NCBI GenBank assembly: GCA_903847155.1
Contig: CAINCU010000023.1
Span: 1-52,952, forward strand
Direction: 5' to 3'
DNA length: 52,952 nt
Source of the DNA: an uncultured Gallionellaceae bacterium
GTDB taxonomy: Bacteria > Pseudomonadota > Gammaproteobacteria > Burkholderiales > Gallionellaceae
In this document: one piece after another, positions 7,818-15,747 of the stretch
How the letters are laid out: every line of letters starts with the position of its first letter
Numbering within the stretch: the stretch's first letter is position 1
Notes under the pieces: generated by a model
What the model saw: only the letters and a program-made list of their open reading frames with translations
What the model was told of the DNA's origin: nothing
Database searches by the model: none
Made by a program: the position numbers and the translations under genes

Positions 7818-8753
7818 ATGTCAGGTATCTTTAAACGATTTTGTCTGGTGCTGTCACTGCTATTATTGTCGGCATGTGCCAGCGCCCCGATAAATAATCA
7901 GAACATCCCTCCGCCTGAAGCATTGCCGATTGTGGCGGCCAAGTCCGACCGGCCGCTGGTCGCGCTGGTGCTTGGCAGTGGAGGTAACCGGGGTTTTGCG
8001 CATGTTGGCGTGATCAAGGTTTTGGAAGAAAACCATATCCCGGTGGATATCGTGGTTGGCACCAGTGTCGGCAGCGTGGTCGGAGCGCTATATGCGGGCG
8101 GGATCCATGCTGCGGAACTGGAGAAGTTGGCACTCAACCTGGAACAAGGCCAGCTGAATGATTACGAGCTTTCTTTTGATGGCTATATTCGCGGTGAACG
8201 CTTGCAGGATTTCATCAACAACGAATTGCACGACCGCACCATCGAGCAACTCGACAAGCCCTTTGCCGCAATTGCCACCGAGCTTTCAACCGGTAAAGCA
8301 GCCGCGTTCAATCACGGCAACACCGGCATGGCTGTACGCGCTTCCAGCAGCATTCCCGGCGTGTTCCTGCCGATACTCATCAATGGTGCAGAATATGTCG
8401 ATGGCGGACTGAAAGACCCGGTGCCGGTAAAGATCGCGCAACAGATGGGAGCCGATATTGTTATCGCGGTGGACGTTTCAAAGTTGCCACAGAGCAATCA
8501 GCGTCCATCGAACGCACTCCAGATATGGATACAGGGCGCGCGCATCATGCAGCAGACGATTGCCGAAAATGAAATCAAGGCGGCGCAAGTTGTAATCCGC
8601 CCCCAAATCGGTGCTACACCCAAAATCGATCCAGCTTCAAAACAAAGTTTGGTCAAGGCCGGTGAAGATGCAGCCAATGCGGCACTGCCGGAGATACGCT
8701 ATTGGCTGAAAAGAATTTCCGACGAAAAGTTGTTGAAGCAACCTGTCAGGTGA
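7818..8753 (+). CDS. Patatin-like phospholipase, lipoprotein
   Basis: A 311-residue serine hydrolase of the patatin/RssA family. The N-terminus is a lipoprotein signal ending LLSACAS. The oxyanion-hole GSGGNRG, nucleophile motif GTSVG (serine near residue 83) and catalytic DGG (YVDGGLKDP) of the Ser-Asp dyad are all present. It probably deacylates phospholipids at the inner face of an envelope membrane. The start at 7818 gives a proper signal peptide. It may be cotranscribed with the preceding EAL gene. Confidence 0.9.
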   Translation: MSGIFKRFCLVLSLLLLSACASAPINNQNIPPPEALPIVAAKSDRPLVALVLGSGGNRGFAHVGVIKVLEENHIPVDIVVGTSVGSVVGALYAGGIHAAELEKLALNLEQGQLNDYELSFDGYIRGERLQDFINNELHDRTIEQLDKPFAAIATELSTGKAAAFNHGNTGMAVRASSSIPGVFLPILINGAEYVDGGLKDPVPVKIAQQMGADIVIAVDVSKLPQSNQRPSNALQIWIQGARIMQQTIAENEIKAAQVVIRPQIGATPKIDPASKQSLVKAGEDAANAALPEIRYWLKRISDEKLLKQPVR

Positions 8754-8884
8754 CAGTCGATTTTGAAATCTCGAAGGGCTGTAGTGGTTGCGGCTTCATC
8801 GGACAATCATCCGCAATCATTAGGCATTGACTGACAATACTTTTGGACTACAGATTATTCGATTTGCTAATAAAATGGGGATAT

Positions 8885-8910
8885 CCGCAGGTGGCGCGCG
8901 CGCCCTGCGG
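8885..8910 (+). promoter_or_regulatory. GC-rich hairpin in the leader of the small membrane protein gene
   Basis: CCGCAGG (8885-8891) pairs with CCTGCGG (8904-8910), and the perfect palindrome GGCGCGCGCGCC (8893-8904) lies inside. It ends about 15 nt before the AGGAGG ribosome site of the next gene, so it could terminate upstream transcription or control translation. Confidence 0.4.
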
Positions 8911-8942
8911 CATTATTCGATCAACAGGAGGAAATTGGCATC

Positions 8943-9299
8943 ATGCATGACAGCACCAGCATCAAACTCATCAATCAAACGAATCGCACACGCCGAATCG
9001 CATTCAGTCTAATCCTGCTCGCATTGATACTGCCGTCTTTATATGCGTGGATCGACCATGTCCCGCTCGCCAGCACAGCCATGTTTACCGGAAAACTGGT
9101 CGCAGTGACGCTGCTTGCGTTTTTTGCACGGCAATGGGTAACACGCAATTACACCCCGGGTGTACAGGTTCAGGTGTTGCTGGCGTTTGCACTGGTGCTG
9201 GTCGGCTGGTCAGGCTATGTATCGCGGATTACGCACGAAGAGCGCATGGCTGCGGCGGCACACCCGGCCAGCACGATGCCCTCGCGCATTCCCGGCTAA
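8943..9299 (+). CDS. Small integral membrane protein
   Basis: The 118-residue product has three hydrophobic segments (about residues 20-38, 45-62 and 75-92) and short polar ends. It is preceded by a strong AGGAGG ribosome site. No known domain is recognised. It lies between the patatin gene and the cysteine-cluster gene, with its own leader hairpin, so it may be a separate transcript. Confidence 0.65.
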   Translation: MHDSTSIKLINQTNRTRRIAFSLILLALILPSLYAWIDHVPLASTAMFTGKLVAVTLLAFFARQWVTRNYTPGVQVQVLLAFALVLVGWSGYVSRITHEERMAAAAHPASTMPSRIPG

Positions 9300-9421
9300 G
9301 TCTGAAGCGATTAGCAGGTTCACTAGACGCAGCGTGCTCAATCGCAGCCTGTTGCAGAACTCGAATTGAACTTTCTCAATCGCATGTTCTCTACTGTTGC
9401 TACTTTTAGAAATAACTATTT

Positions 9422-10105
9422 ATGCTGACAGCAGATGAACATTCCGGTTTTTTAAAATCCGTCGAACAGGTGCAGCAAGCCGCGCTGAACCATCTAAGTG
9501 CCAATCTGAACAGGAAGTATGCAATCAGTTTTATCGCAAACCTGCAACGAGGCGTAGATCAAATTGTGCAAACAAGCATTGATCAAGGGCAACGCTTGGA
9601 TTGCAAAGCCGGCTGCAGCCATTGCTGTTGCGTTCGCGTGGAAACGCTTGCGCCGGAAGTTTTTCAAATCGCCAATGCGCTGAAAAAACTTCCGCCGGAA
9701 AATATCGCAGAGTTCACCGAGCGCTTGCGCAAGCACGCAGCTCTCGCCCAAGGCGTGTCCGTTCTGGATCACCGCATCGTCTGTCCCTTTCTGATTGATA
9801 AGCTGTGTTCGATCTACACCGTGCGCCCGGCAGTCTGCCGCAAAGCGCATTCTTATGCGGCTGAAAAATGCAGCACGCCCGGTGCTGAAATGCCGGAAAG
9901 TCTGGTCATCATCATGAATTCGGAAGCGCTGATGAAAGGCACGGCCAATGCGTATGCTCAAGTCGGACTTTCCGCGTCAGCGCATGAGCTCGGGCAAGCC
10001 GTGCTGCTCGCACTGACCGACGACACGGCAGAGTCGCGCTGGTATGGCGGCGAGTCTGTGTTTGATAGCGTTGCTCCGAATATGACAGAAAAGGAAACCA
10101 GATGA
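9422..10105 (+). CDS. YkgJ-type cysteine cluster protein
   Basis: A 227-residue cytoplasmic protein with the YkgJ (CxxCxxCC ... CPFL ... C ... RPxxCR) pattern: CKAGCSHCCC near residue 62, CPFLIDKLCSIYTVRPAVCRK near 120, and a further cysteine in AEKC. The eight-cysteine layout is thought to bind metal, possibly a zinc or Fe-S centre; the role of the family is not settled. Its stop overlaps the start of the next gene (ATGA at 10102), so the two products are likely made together. Confidence 0.85.
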   Translation: MLTADEHSGFLKSVEQVQQAALNHLSANLNRKYAISFIANLQRGVDQIVQTSIDQGQRLDCKAGCSHCCCVRVETLAPEVFQIANALKKLPPENIAEFTERLRKHAALAQGVSVLDHRIVCPFLIDKLCSIYTVRPAVCRKAHSYAAEKCSTPGAEMPESLVIIMNSEALMKGTANAYAQVGLSASAHELGQAVLLALTDDTAESRWYGGESVFDSVAPNMTEKETR

Positions 10106-10869
10106 ACAACACTACCGAACACAGCTTGAGCAAGGTTCCAGAGCTCACTTTGATTTTCTGGATCATCAAAATTGCTGCCACCACACTGGGTGAAACCGGC
10201 GGCGATGCCGTGTCGATGTCGATGAACCTGGGTTATCTGGTTGGGACGGTCATATTCGCAGTCATCTTTTTCATCGCAGTCGCGGCCCAGATCAGGGCGA
10301 AGAAATTTCATCCGTTTCTGTACTGGACGACCATCATCGCCACCACCACCGTCGGCACCACGCTGGCCGATTATGCCGACCGCTCGCTAGGCATCGGCTA
10401 TGCGGGTGGCGCCTCTGTGCTGTTGGTGCTGTTGCTGGCCTCTTTAGCCATCTGGTATCGGACACTCGGCTCGGTTGCAGTAGATACGGTAGCTTCGCCG
10501 AAAGAAGAAATGTTTTACTGGCTAACCATCATGTTTTCCCAAACGCTGGGCACCGCGCTGGGGGACTGGACAGCGGACACGGCGGGACTGGGATATGAAG
10601 GCGGCGCATTCGTCTTCGGCATCCTGTTGCTCGCGGTGGTGGCCGCCTACCAGTGGACAAAGGTGTCGAGGACGGTGCTGTTCTGGGCAGCGTTTATTTT
10701 GACGCGCCCGCTTGGTGCAGTGGTGGGTGATTTTCTCGACAAGCCACTCAACGCCGGCGGTCTCGCACTCAGCCGCTATTCCGCATCGGCAGCGCTCATC
10801 GTACTCATCGTTGCCTGCATCCTGATTTTTCCGCAGCGCGCACTGAAAAAATTCCGCACTCCGGGCTAA
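10102..10869 (+). CDS. COG4705-type membrane protein with four internal repeats
   Basis: The 255-residue protein consists of four similar membrane units, each with a T-x-x-x-(T/P)-LG/VG-x-x-x-(G/A)-D motif: TTLGETGGD, TTVGTTLAD, QTLGTALGD and RPLGAVVGD. The first three are followed by a glycine-rich turn such as LGYEGG. About eight membrane helices are expected. COG4705 proteins are annotated only as membrane-anchored proteins of unknown function. The regular placement of acidic residues inside hydrophobic helices suggests a transport or ion-binding role, which is inference. It is translationally coupled to the YkgJ-type gene. Confidence 0.8.
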   Translation: MNNTTEHSLSKVPELTLIFWIIKIAATTLGETGGDAVSMSMNLGYLVGTVIFAVIFFIAVAAQIRAKKFHPFLYWTTIIATTTVGTTLADYADRSLGIGYAGGASVLLVLLLASLAIWYRTLGSVAVDTVASPKEEMFYWLTIMFSQTLGTALGDWTADTAGLGYEGGAFVFGILLLAVVAAYQWTKVSRTVLFWAAFILTRPLGAVVGDFLDKPLNAGGLALSRYSASAALIVLIVACILIFPQRALKKFRTPG

Positions 10870-11314
10870 AGATATTTTTTCAGCACACTTGATGGAGATT
10901 CCCGTCATTCCTCATTCTCCACACGACGCATTATGAAGATCGCCTATTGACGGGCGTTTCCACGAGGTCGCATTTTCCGTCCGCATCATTCTGACGTTAA
11001 AAATCCTGTTGGAAATTTGACCTGCCTGAAGCAGACTGAGCTGACAGGGTGCTCGGGCATTGCAGCTTCTTTAAAGTGGACGTTAAATCCGACTAAATTG
11101 CACCATCACTCAATTGAATGAGGCTTGTACCAATCTTTTTGGAAGTTACGTTTGGTGGATGGCTTGTTGCAAGCCGCGTGAAATTTCCAGCACTAATTAA
11201 TTACACTACCCGCCTCGCAAGCCACATCAATAAGCAATCTACATGCACGCCTGCAATATGATTAAAAATTAAAAACCGGAGGAACTGGATGATAACTTCA
11301 AAGTAGTGTTGCAC
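10870..11314. other. Gene-free stretch with one family A half-unit
   Basis: It separates convergent genes. It contains the family A core CGCCTATTGACGGGCG (10941-10956) and otherwise AT-richer sequence with no ORF of credible length and no obvious terminator. Confidence 0.5.
10921..10972. repeat. Family A repeat, copy 3 (single half-unit)
   Basis: The core CGCCTATTGACGGGCG is followed by TTTCCACGAGG. The upstream half-unit is not recognisable. Confidence 0.65.
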
Positions 11315-12199
11315 TTAGCATAACAAACTCGCCAGCACAACACGATTACGTCCTTCAGCCTTGGCAATCAGCAAGGCATGATCAGCTGCTTGGATGACAT
11401 CTCCAACGAGGAAGTCCGGTTGCATCAAAGCGATGCCGAACGATGCAGTGACATGGATGCTCTTTCCTCCTCCCACATCAATCTCCAGCGCAGCGAGTGC
11501 TTCCCGGCAACGATCGAGAACCAGACGGGCTGCGTTTTCATCTGCATCGGGCATACAAATAAGGAACTCTTCGCCACCGAAGCGGGCGAGCGAATCATAT
11601 TTCCGCAGACAGATGGTGACTTGCTTGACCACCGTTTGTAGCACGATGTCGCCTGCCCCATGGCCGTAAAGGTCATTGACATCCTTGAAATGGTCAAGAT
11701 CCATCATGCTCAGACTGCAAGGGTGACCCGTACGCTGCATACGTTCGATCTCTCGGGAGAGCAGTTGATCCATGGCATAACGATTCCACGCACCAGTAAG
11801 AGGGTCGAGCAGACAGACTTTTCCAACCAGATCCGTTTGAACATCCCTTACATGCTGTTTGAAGTGGTTGGCGCAATCGATAAACTCATCATAGTTGTCA
11901 AGCGTTATCTGATTGCCTTCCTGAAGTTTTTCCAGCATTTTGCGAGCCTTAGCATGCATATCGGCATGCAACGTATCGATTAGTCGAAAGCTTGGCTCGT
12001 CACGTAGGAAATCATTTTTTTTATCATAAAACCAGTTACTGAATTTGCAGTGGCGGTGGGCATCATGACGCAAATCATCTGGGTTCTGGATCTGGCGACT
12101 GATCAAAGAGCGGTGCAACCGTTTCAACCACTGGACATGACAAAATATCGCGGTGTCTAATTCGCTAATTGCCCTAAGTGTATTTTGTTTTATGTCCAT
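11315..12199 (-). CDS. dgcZ: DgcZ-like zinc-binding diguanylate cyclase
   Basis: The 294-residue protein has the size and two-domain layout of E. coli DgcZ (296 residues). The N-terminal CZB domain (about 1-125) has the zinc-ligand pattern: H in FCHVQWLKRLH, the HRHCKFSNWFY segment with its cysteine, and H in LHADMHAKAR. The C-terminal GGDEF domain (about 130-294) has an active FGGEEF site, and an RxxD inhibitory site (RKYD) five residues before it. In E. coli, zinc binding inhibits cyclisation of GTP to c-di-GMP. It is a cytoplasmic single gene with nothing coupled to it. Confidence 0.9.
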   Translation of the reverse strand: MDIKQNTLRAISELDTAIFCHVQWLKRLHRSLISRQIQNPDDLRHDAHRHCKFSNWFYDKKNDFLRDEPSFRLIDTLHADMHAKARKMLEKLQEGNQITLDNYDEFIDCANHFKQHVRDVQTDLVGKVCLLDPLTGAWNRYAMDQLLSREIERMQRTGHPCSLSMMDLDHFKDVNDLYGHGAGDIVLQTVVKQVTICLRKYDSLARFGGEEFLICMPDADENAARLVLDRCREALAALEIDVGGGKSIHVTASFGIALMQPDFLVGDVIQAADHALLIAKAEGRNRVVLASLLC

Positions 12200-12370
12200 T
12201 TTTCACATAATCCGCTTTGTACTACATCAGATTGCATGAGAAAACTTTTGTCAAGGTATTATTTGAAGCGTCTGAATTGAAGGGATTCCTCGAAGGGCTG
12301 CTTTTGGCCGACTTGGGAAATCATACCTCGTTACTTCACCGCCAGTAAGCAGCCTTTGGTCGAGCCGTTC

Positions 12371-13681
12371 CTACTCAGCGGCCACTTCTTCTTTTCTCGC
12401 CATTTGAATAATGCCGGTGGTGTAGTTGTATTCAAACAGATCGCCATAACGCCCCCATTCAATGGCGATGCGCAAGGCCGATCTGGCATCGTCTTCATTC
12501 AAGGTAAAGCGCAACAGCCTGAGAAACAAATCCTCGTGCAAGTCGCCGGAGGGGTCTTGTTTCAAACCGTGATGGATGTAGGCCACCAGCGGCACATTTT
12601 CCAGCAGTTGTCGGCCAAATATTTCCTGGCGTTCGGGAACGTTGGCTTGGACATATTTCGCCCCCAGCGGATTCATGATGATGTCGCCGTGATCGAGATG
12701 GGCAAAACCCATCAGGGTCAAGGCTCTCGACACGCTCAGCAATTCCTGATCGGTAAGTTCGGTTTTCTCGGCCAACTCCGGCAAGTCGGCACGTCCCTGG
12801 AAAGGATCGTCGGCGAGCATTTCCAGAATGCCGTCCATACGGGCGATGTCTGCTTCCGGCAGGCGGTCGCCCAGTTGCAATTTGACTTCCTTCTCGCTGA
12901 CGCGTCCCGGACGCATGGCACCCGCCGTCATCAAGCCGTAAACGTTGTCGATCAGGCCGCGCACTTCCGAGCTTTCCACTTCGCGCGGACGGGAGAGCGT
13001 CACCGGCAATTCGTCCCTGACGCGACCCGGATCGCTGGCGAAGATCAGCACGCGGTCGGCCATCATGACCGCTTCTTCAATGTTGTGCGAGACGACAAGG
13101 ATGGCCTTGGTGGGAAGTTGTTTGGTTTGCCACAGTTCCAGGATTTCTTCGCGCAGACGTTCGCCGGTAAGCACGTCAAGCGCCGAGAACGCTTCGTCCA
13201 TCAGTAACACTTCGGGCTCCAACACCAAAGCGCGGGCGATACCAACGCGCTGGCGCATGCCGCCGGACAGCTCGCGCGGCAACGCGCCCTCAAAGCCCGA
13301 CAGCCCGATCAGTTCAATCGCCGCCGCGACGCGCTGCACTCTATCCTCGGGCGGCATACCTTTCGCCTCCAGTCCCAATTCGATATTTTTTTGCACGGTG
13401 AGCCAGGGAAACAAGGCGAACGACTGGAACACCATGCTGATGGCTTGTGCCGGTCCGTACAACGGCAGTCCCCGGTAAAGTACTTGGCCGTGATCGGCGG
13501 CGATCAACCCGGCCATGATGCGCAGCATGGTGGATTTGCCCGATCCTGATTGTCCCAGCAAGGCCACGATCTCGCCCTCTTTCAAGCTGAAGTCGACACC
13601 TTCCAGCACAGAGCGTGCGGTGCCGTCGGCGGAACGGAAAGATTTGCCGACAGATTTGAGTTCAACAATCGGTGTGTTCAT
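12371..13681 (-). CDS. Nitrate/taurine-type ABC importer, ATP-binding subunit
   Basis: The first 260 or so of 436 residues are an ABC ATPase of the NrtD/TauB type: Walker A GQSGSGKST, signature LSGGMRQRVGIARAL, Walker B VLLMDEAFSALD and switch VVSHNIEEAV. The C-terminal 160 residues form a separate alpha-helical domain matching the AAA-associated C-terminal family (PF09821), which replaces the solute-binding domain found in some NrtC proteins. It starts 11 bp after the permease gene. The ion or small organic anion imported cannot be told, and no periplasmic binding protein gene is nearby. Confidence 0.9.
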   Translation of the reverse strand: MNTPIVELKSVGKSFRSADGTARSVLEGVDFSLKEGEIVALLGQSGSGKSTMLRIMAGLIAADHGQVLYRGLPLYGPAQAISMVFQSFALFPWLTVQKNIELGLEAKGMPPEDRVQRVAAAIELIGLSGFEGALPRELSGGMRQRVGIARALVLEPEVLLMDEAFSALDVLTGERLREEILELWQTKQLPTKAILVVSHNIEEAVMMADRVLIFASDPGRVRDELPVTLSRPREVESSEVRGLIDNVYGLMTAGAMRPGRVSEKEVKLQLGDRLPEADIARMDGILEMLADDPFQGRADLPELAEKTELTDQELLSVSRALTLMGFAHLDHGDIIMNPLGAKYVQANVPERQEIFGRQLLENVPLVAYIHHGLKQDPSGDLHEDLFLRLLRFTLNEDDARSALRIAIEWGRYGDLFEYNYTTGIIQMARKEEVAAE

Positions 13682-13692
13682 TGCGTGTGCCC

Positions 13693-15423
13693 TCAGAAAT
13701 GCAAGCGATCTTCAGCCATGCGGTACAGCCGTCGCCAGACAAAATGGTTCATTCCCATAACGAACAGGCACATCACGCCGATGCCCAGCGCGATCCTCGG
13801 AAAGTCGCCAATGGCGGTCTTCTCGGCGATGTAGCTACCGATGCCGTGTGCCTGCAAAGTGGTGTTGCCCCAGGTGACATATTCGGCAACGATGCTGGCG
13901 TTCCACGAGCCGCCCGATGCGGTGATGGCACCCGTGACGAAGCTCGGGAATATCGCCGGCAGCAGATAGCGCCGCCACTTGAGCCAACCGCTCAGGCCCA
14001 GATTTTGCGCGGCATAGCGCAGCTCGGTCGGCACCGTGGAAGCACCGGCAATGACATTGAACAACAAATACCACTGCGTGCCCAGGATCATCAGCGGCGA
14101 CAGCCAGATGTCGGGATTAAGCCCGAAACGCACAATCAGCAGCACAGCGACGGGGAACATCAAGTTGGCCGGAAAGGCCGCCAGAAACTGGATGATCGCC
14201 TGCGCGCGCGAGGCCAGGCGCGGGTTCATGCCGATCTTCACGCCGATGGGAATCCAGATCAGCGCCGCCAGAAAAATCAGGATGATGACGCGGAACAGGG
14301 TGTAGCAACCCAGCACGAACACCCGCCCCACTTCGTGCCAACCAACCTCGGCATGGATGAAGTGAATCAGCGTCCACAGCGCATAGAACACCACGGCGGC
14401 AACAACCGCATCCCAGATGCGTTCCGGTGTCGAGGAATGCGGAAGGGGGCGAGCTCTAACCGAGGTGCCGTCAAAACGCAGCCGGAAAAAAGAGAACGAG
14501 CGTTCCAACAGCTTGCCAAATGACAACACCATGCCCTGCATGCGCTCGGTACGGCGCAACCAGTTCAACAGCCATGAGGTCTGCGCCGTTTCGCTGGTGG
14601 ATTCCTCGAAGCGAAATTTGTCTGCCCAGGCCAGCAGCGGCCTGAAAAATAATTGGTCGTAAAGCATCACGCCGATCAGCATCGCGCCGATGGCCCAGCC
14701 GATCGCCATCAGATCGCGCTGCTCGATGGCCAGGGCGATGTAGGAGCCGATGCCGGGCAGTTTGATATTCTGATTGGAGACCGAGATGGCTTCCGAGGCG
14801 ACCACAAAGAACCAGCCGCCCGACATGGACATCATCATGTTCCACAGCAAACCGGGCATGGCAAAGGGAAGTTCCAACCGCCAGAAACGCTGCCATGGTG
14901 AAAGCTGGAACACCATGGCGGCTTCCGTCAATTCGGCGGGAACACTGCGAAATCCCTGATAGGCGCTGAACGCCATGTTCCAGGCTTGCGAGGTGAAAAT
15001 GGCGAAGATCGCGGCGCATTCGACGCCGAGCAGATTGCCCGGAAACAACGCGATGAAAGCGGTGACCGTGATGGATAAAAAACCGAGGATGGGGATCGAT
15101 TGCAGAATGTCCAGCAGCGGCACCAGCACCTTTTCCGCCGCACGGTATTTGGTTGCCAGCGCGGCGAATACGCAACTGAAAACAATGGAAGCGCCTAGCG
15201 CGATGAACATGCGCAGCGTGGTGCGCAGCAAGTAATACGGCAGGTATAGCGGATCGAGCGACAGCGGCAGCGTTTCACCCAACTGGTAAGGACGTCCCAT
15301 TTGTTGGGCACCGTAAGCCAGCAGCACAAATATCGCCAGCACCATAGGCAACATCACCCAATCCCAGCGGTTGCCACCTGCCTCAATGACCTGCCGGGGA
15401 AAAAACTGCTTGCGTTGAGTCAT
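13693..15423 (-). CDS. Double-domain ABC importer permease
   Basis: A 576-residue fusion of two permease domains of the nitrate/sulfonate/bicarbonate type (about 1-285 and 330-576). Each domain has five to six membrane helices and the cytoplasmic EAA-like loop that docks on the ATPase: ELTEAAMVFQLSPWQRFWRL in the first half and ELRYAAQNLGLSGWLKW in the second. Because the two halves are fused, a single gene provides the whole transmembrane part. It precedes and is transcribed with the ATPase gene. A good sigma-70 promoter lies about 60 bp upstream. Confidence 0.9.
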   Translation of the reverse strand: MTQRKQFFPRQVIEAGGNRWDWVMLPMVLAIFVLLAYGAQQMGRPYQLGETLPLSLDPLYLPYYLLRTTLRMFIALGASIVFSCVFAALATKYRAAEKVLVPLLDILQSIPILGFLSITVTAFIALFPGNLLGVECAAIFAIFTSQAWNMAFSAYQGFRSVPAELTEAAMVFQLSPWQRFWRLELPFAMPGLLWNMMMSMSGGWFFVVASEAISVSNQNIKLPGIGSYIALAIEQRDLMAIGWAIGAMLIGVMLYDQLFFRPLLAWADKFRFEESTSETAQTSWLLNWLRRTERMQGMVLSFGKLLERSFSFFRLRFDGTSVRARPLPHSSTPERIWDAVVAAVVFYALWTLIHFIHAEVGWHEVGRVFVLGCYTLFRVIILIFLAALIWIPIGVKIGMNPRLASRAQAIIQFLAAFPANLMFPVAVLLIVRFGLNPDIWLSPLMILGTQWYLLFNVIAGASTVPTELRYAAQNLGLSGWLKWRRYLLPAIFPSFVTGAITASGGSWNASIVAEYVTWGNTTLQAHGIGSYIAEKTAIGDFPRIALGIGVMCLFVMGMNHFVWRRLYRMAEDRLHF

Positions 15424-15747
15424 GTTGGTTTTGTTCTCTTGATCCGGTTCAGACGCGGTTATTCAGATAGGCGGCGGCGCAGTATAAGCCGGGCATGTGA
15501 TGTTTCAAAACTCAATAAGTTCTTTTCAATAATTTCCTCTATTGCCGACAAATATCCATGTGATCGGATTCACAGCGAGCGAGAAAATGATGCTGGCCTG
15601 GAATATGCGAATAATTTCGCTGGCAGGGCAAGCGTTGCTGGTTGGAAATAATTGGCAAACTTGATTGGGAAAAATGGCATTCGGTGTTGCAGGAGATGCT
15701 GGCATGAAATCCAAGACTGATCCCGATTAATCTCTTAAATTTTCGGT
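15424..15747. other. Gene-free stretch upstream of the ABC importer operon
   Basis: It contains the ABC operon promoter (15481-15508, minus strand) and the 3' region of the next minus-strand gene. No terminator, repeat or small ORF is convincing. Confidence 0.5.
15481..15508 (-). promoter_or_regulatory. Sigma-70 type promoter of the ABC importer operon
   Basis: On the minus strand, TTGAAA (15508-15503) and TATACT (15486-15481) are separated by 16 bp. This is a close match to the -35/-10 consensus and leaves a leader of about 50 nt before the permease ATG at 15423. Confidence 0.6.

Noticed and set aside
12296-12353. Inverted GGCTGCTT/AAGCAGCC after the ABC ATPase gene as a terminator
   Set aside because: The loop of about 42 nt is too long and no T-run follows.
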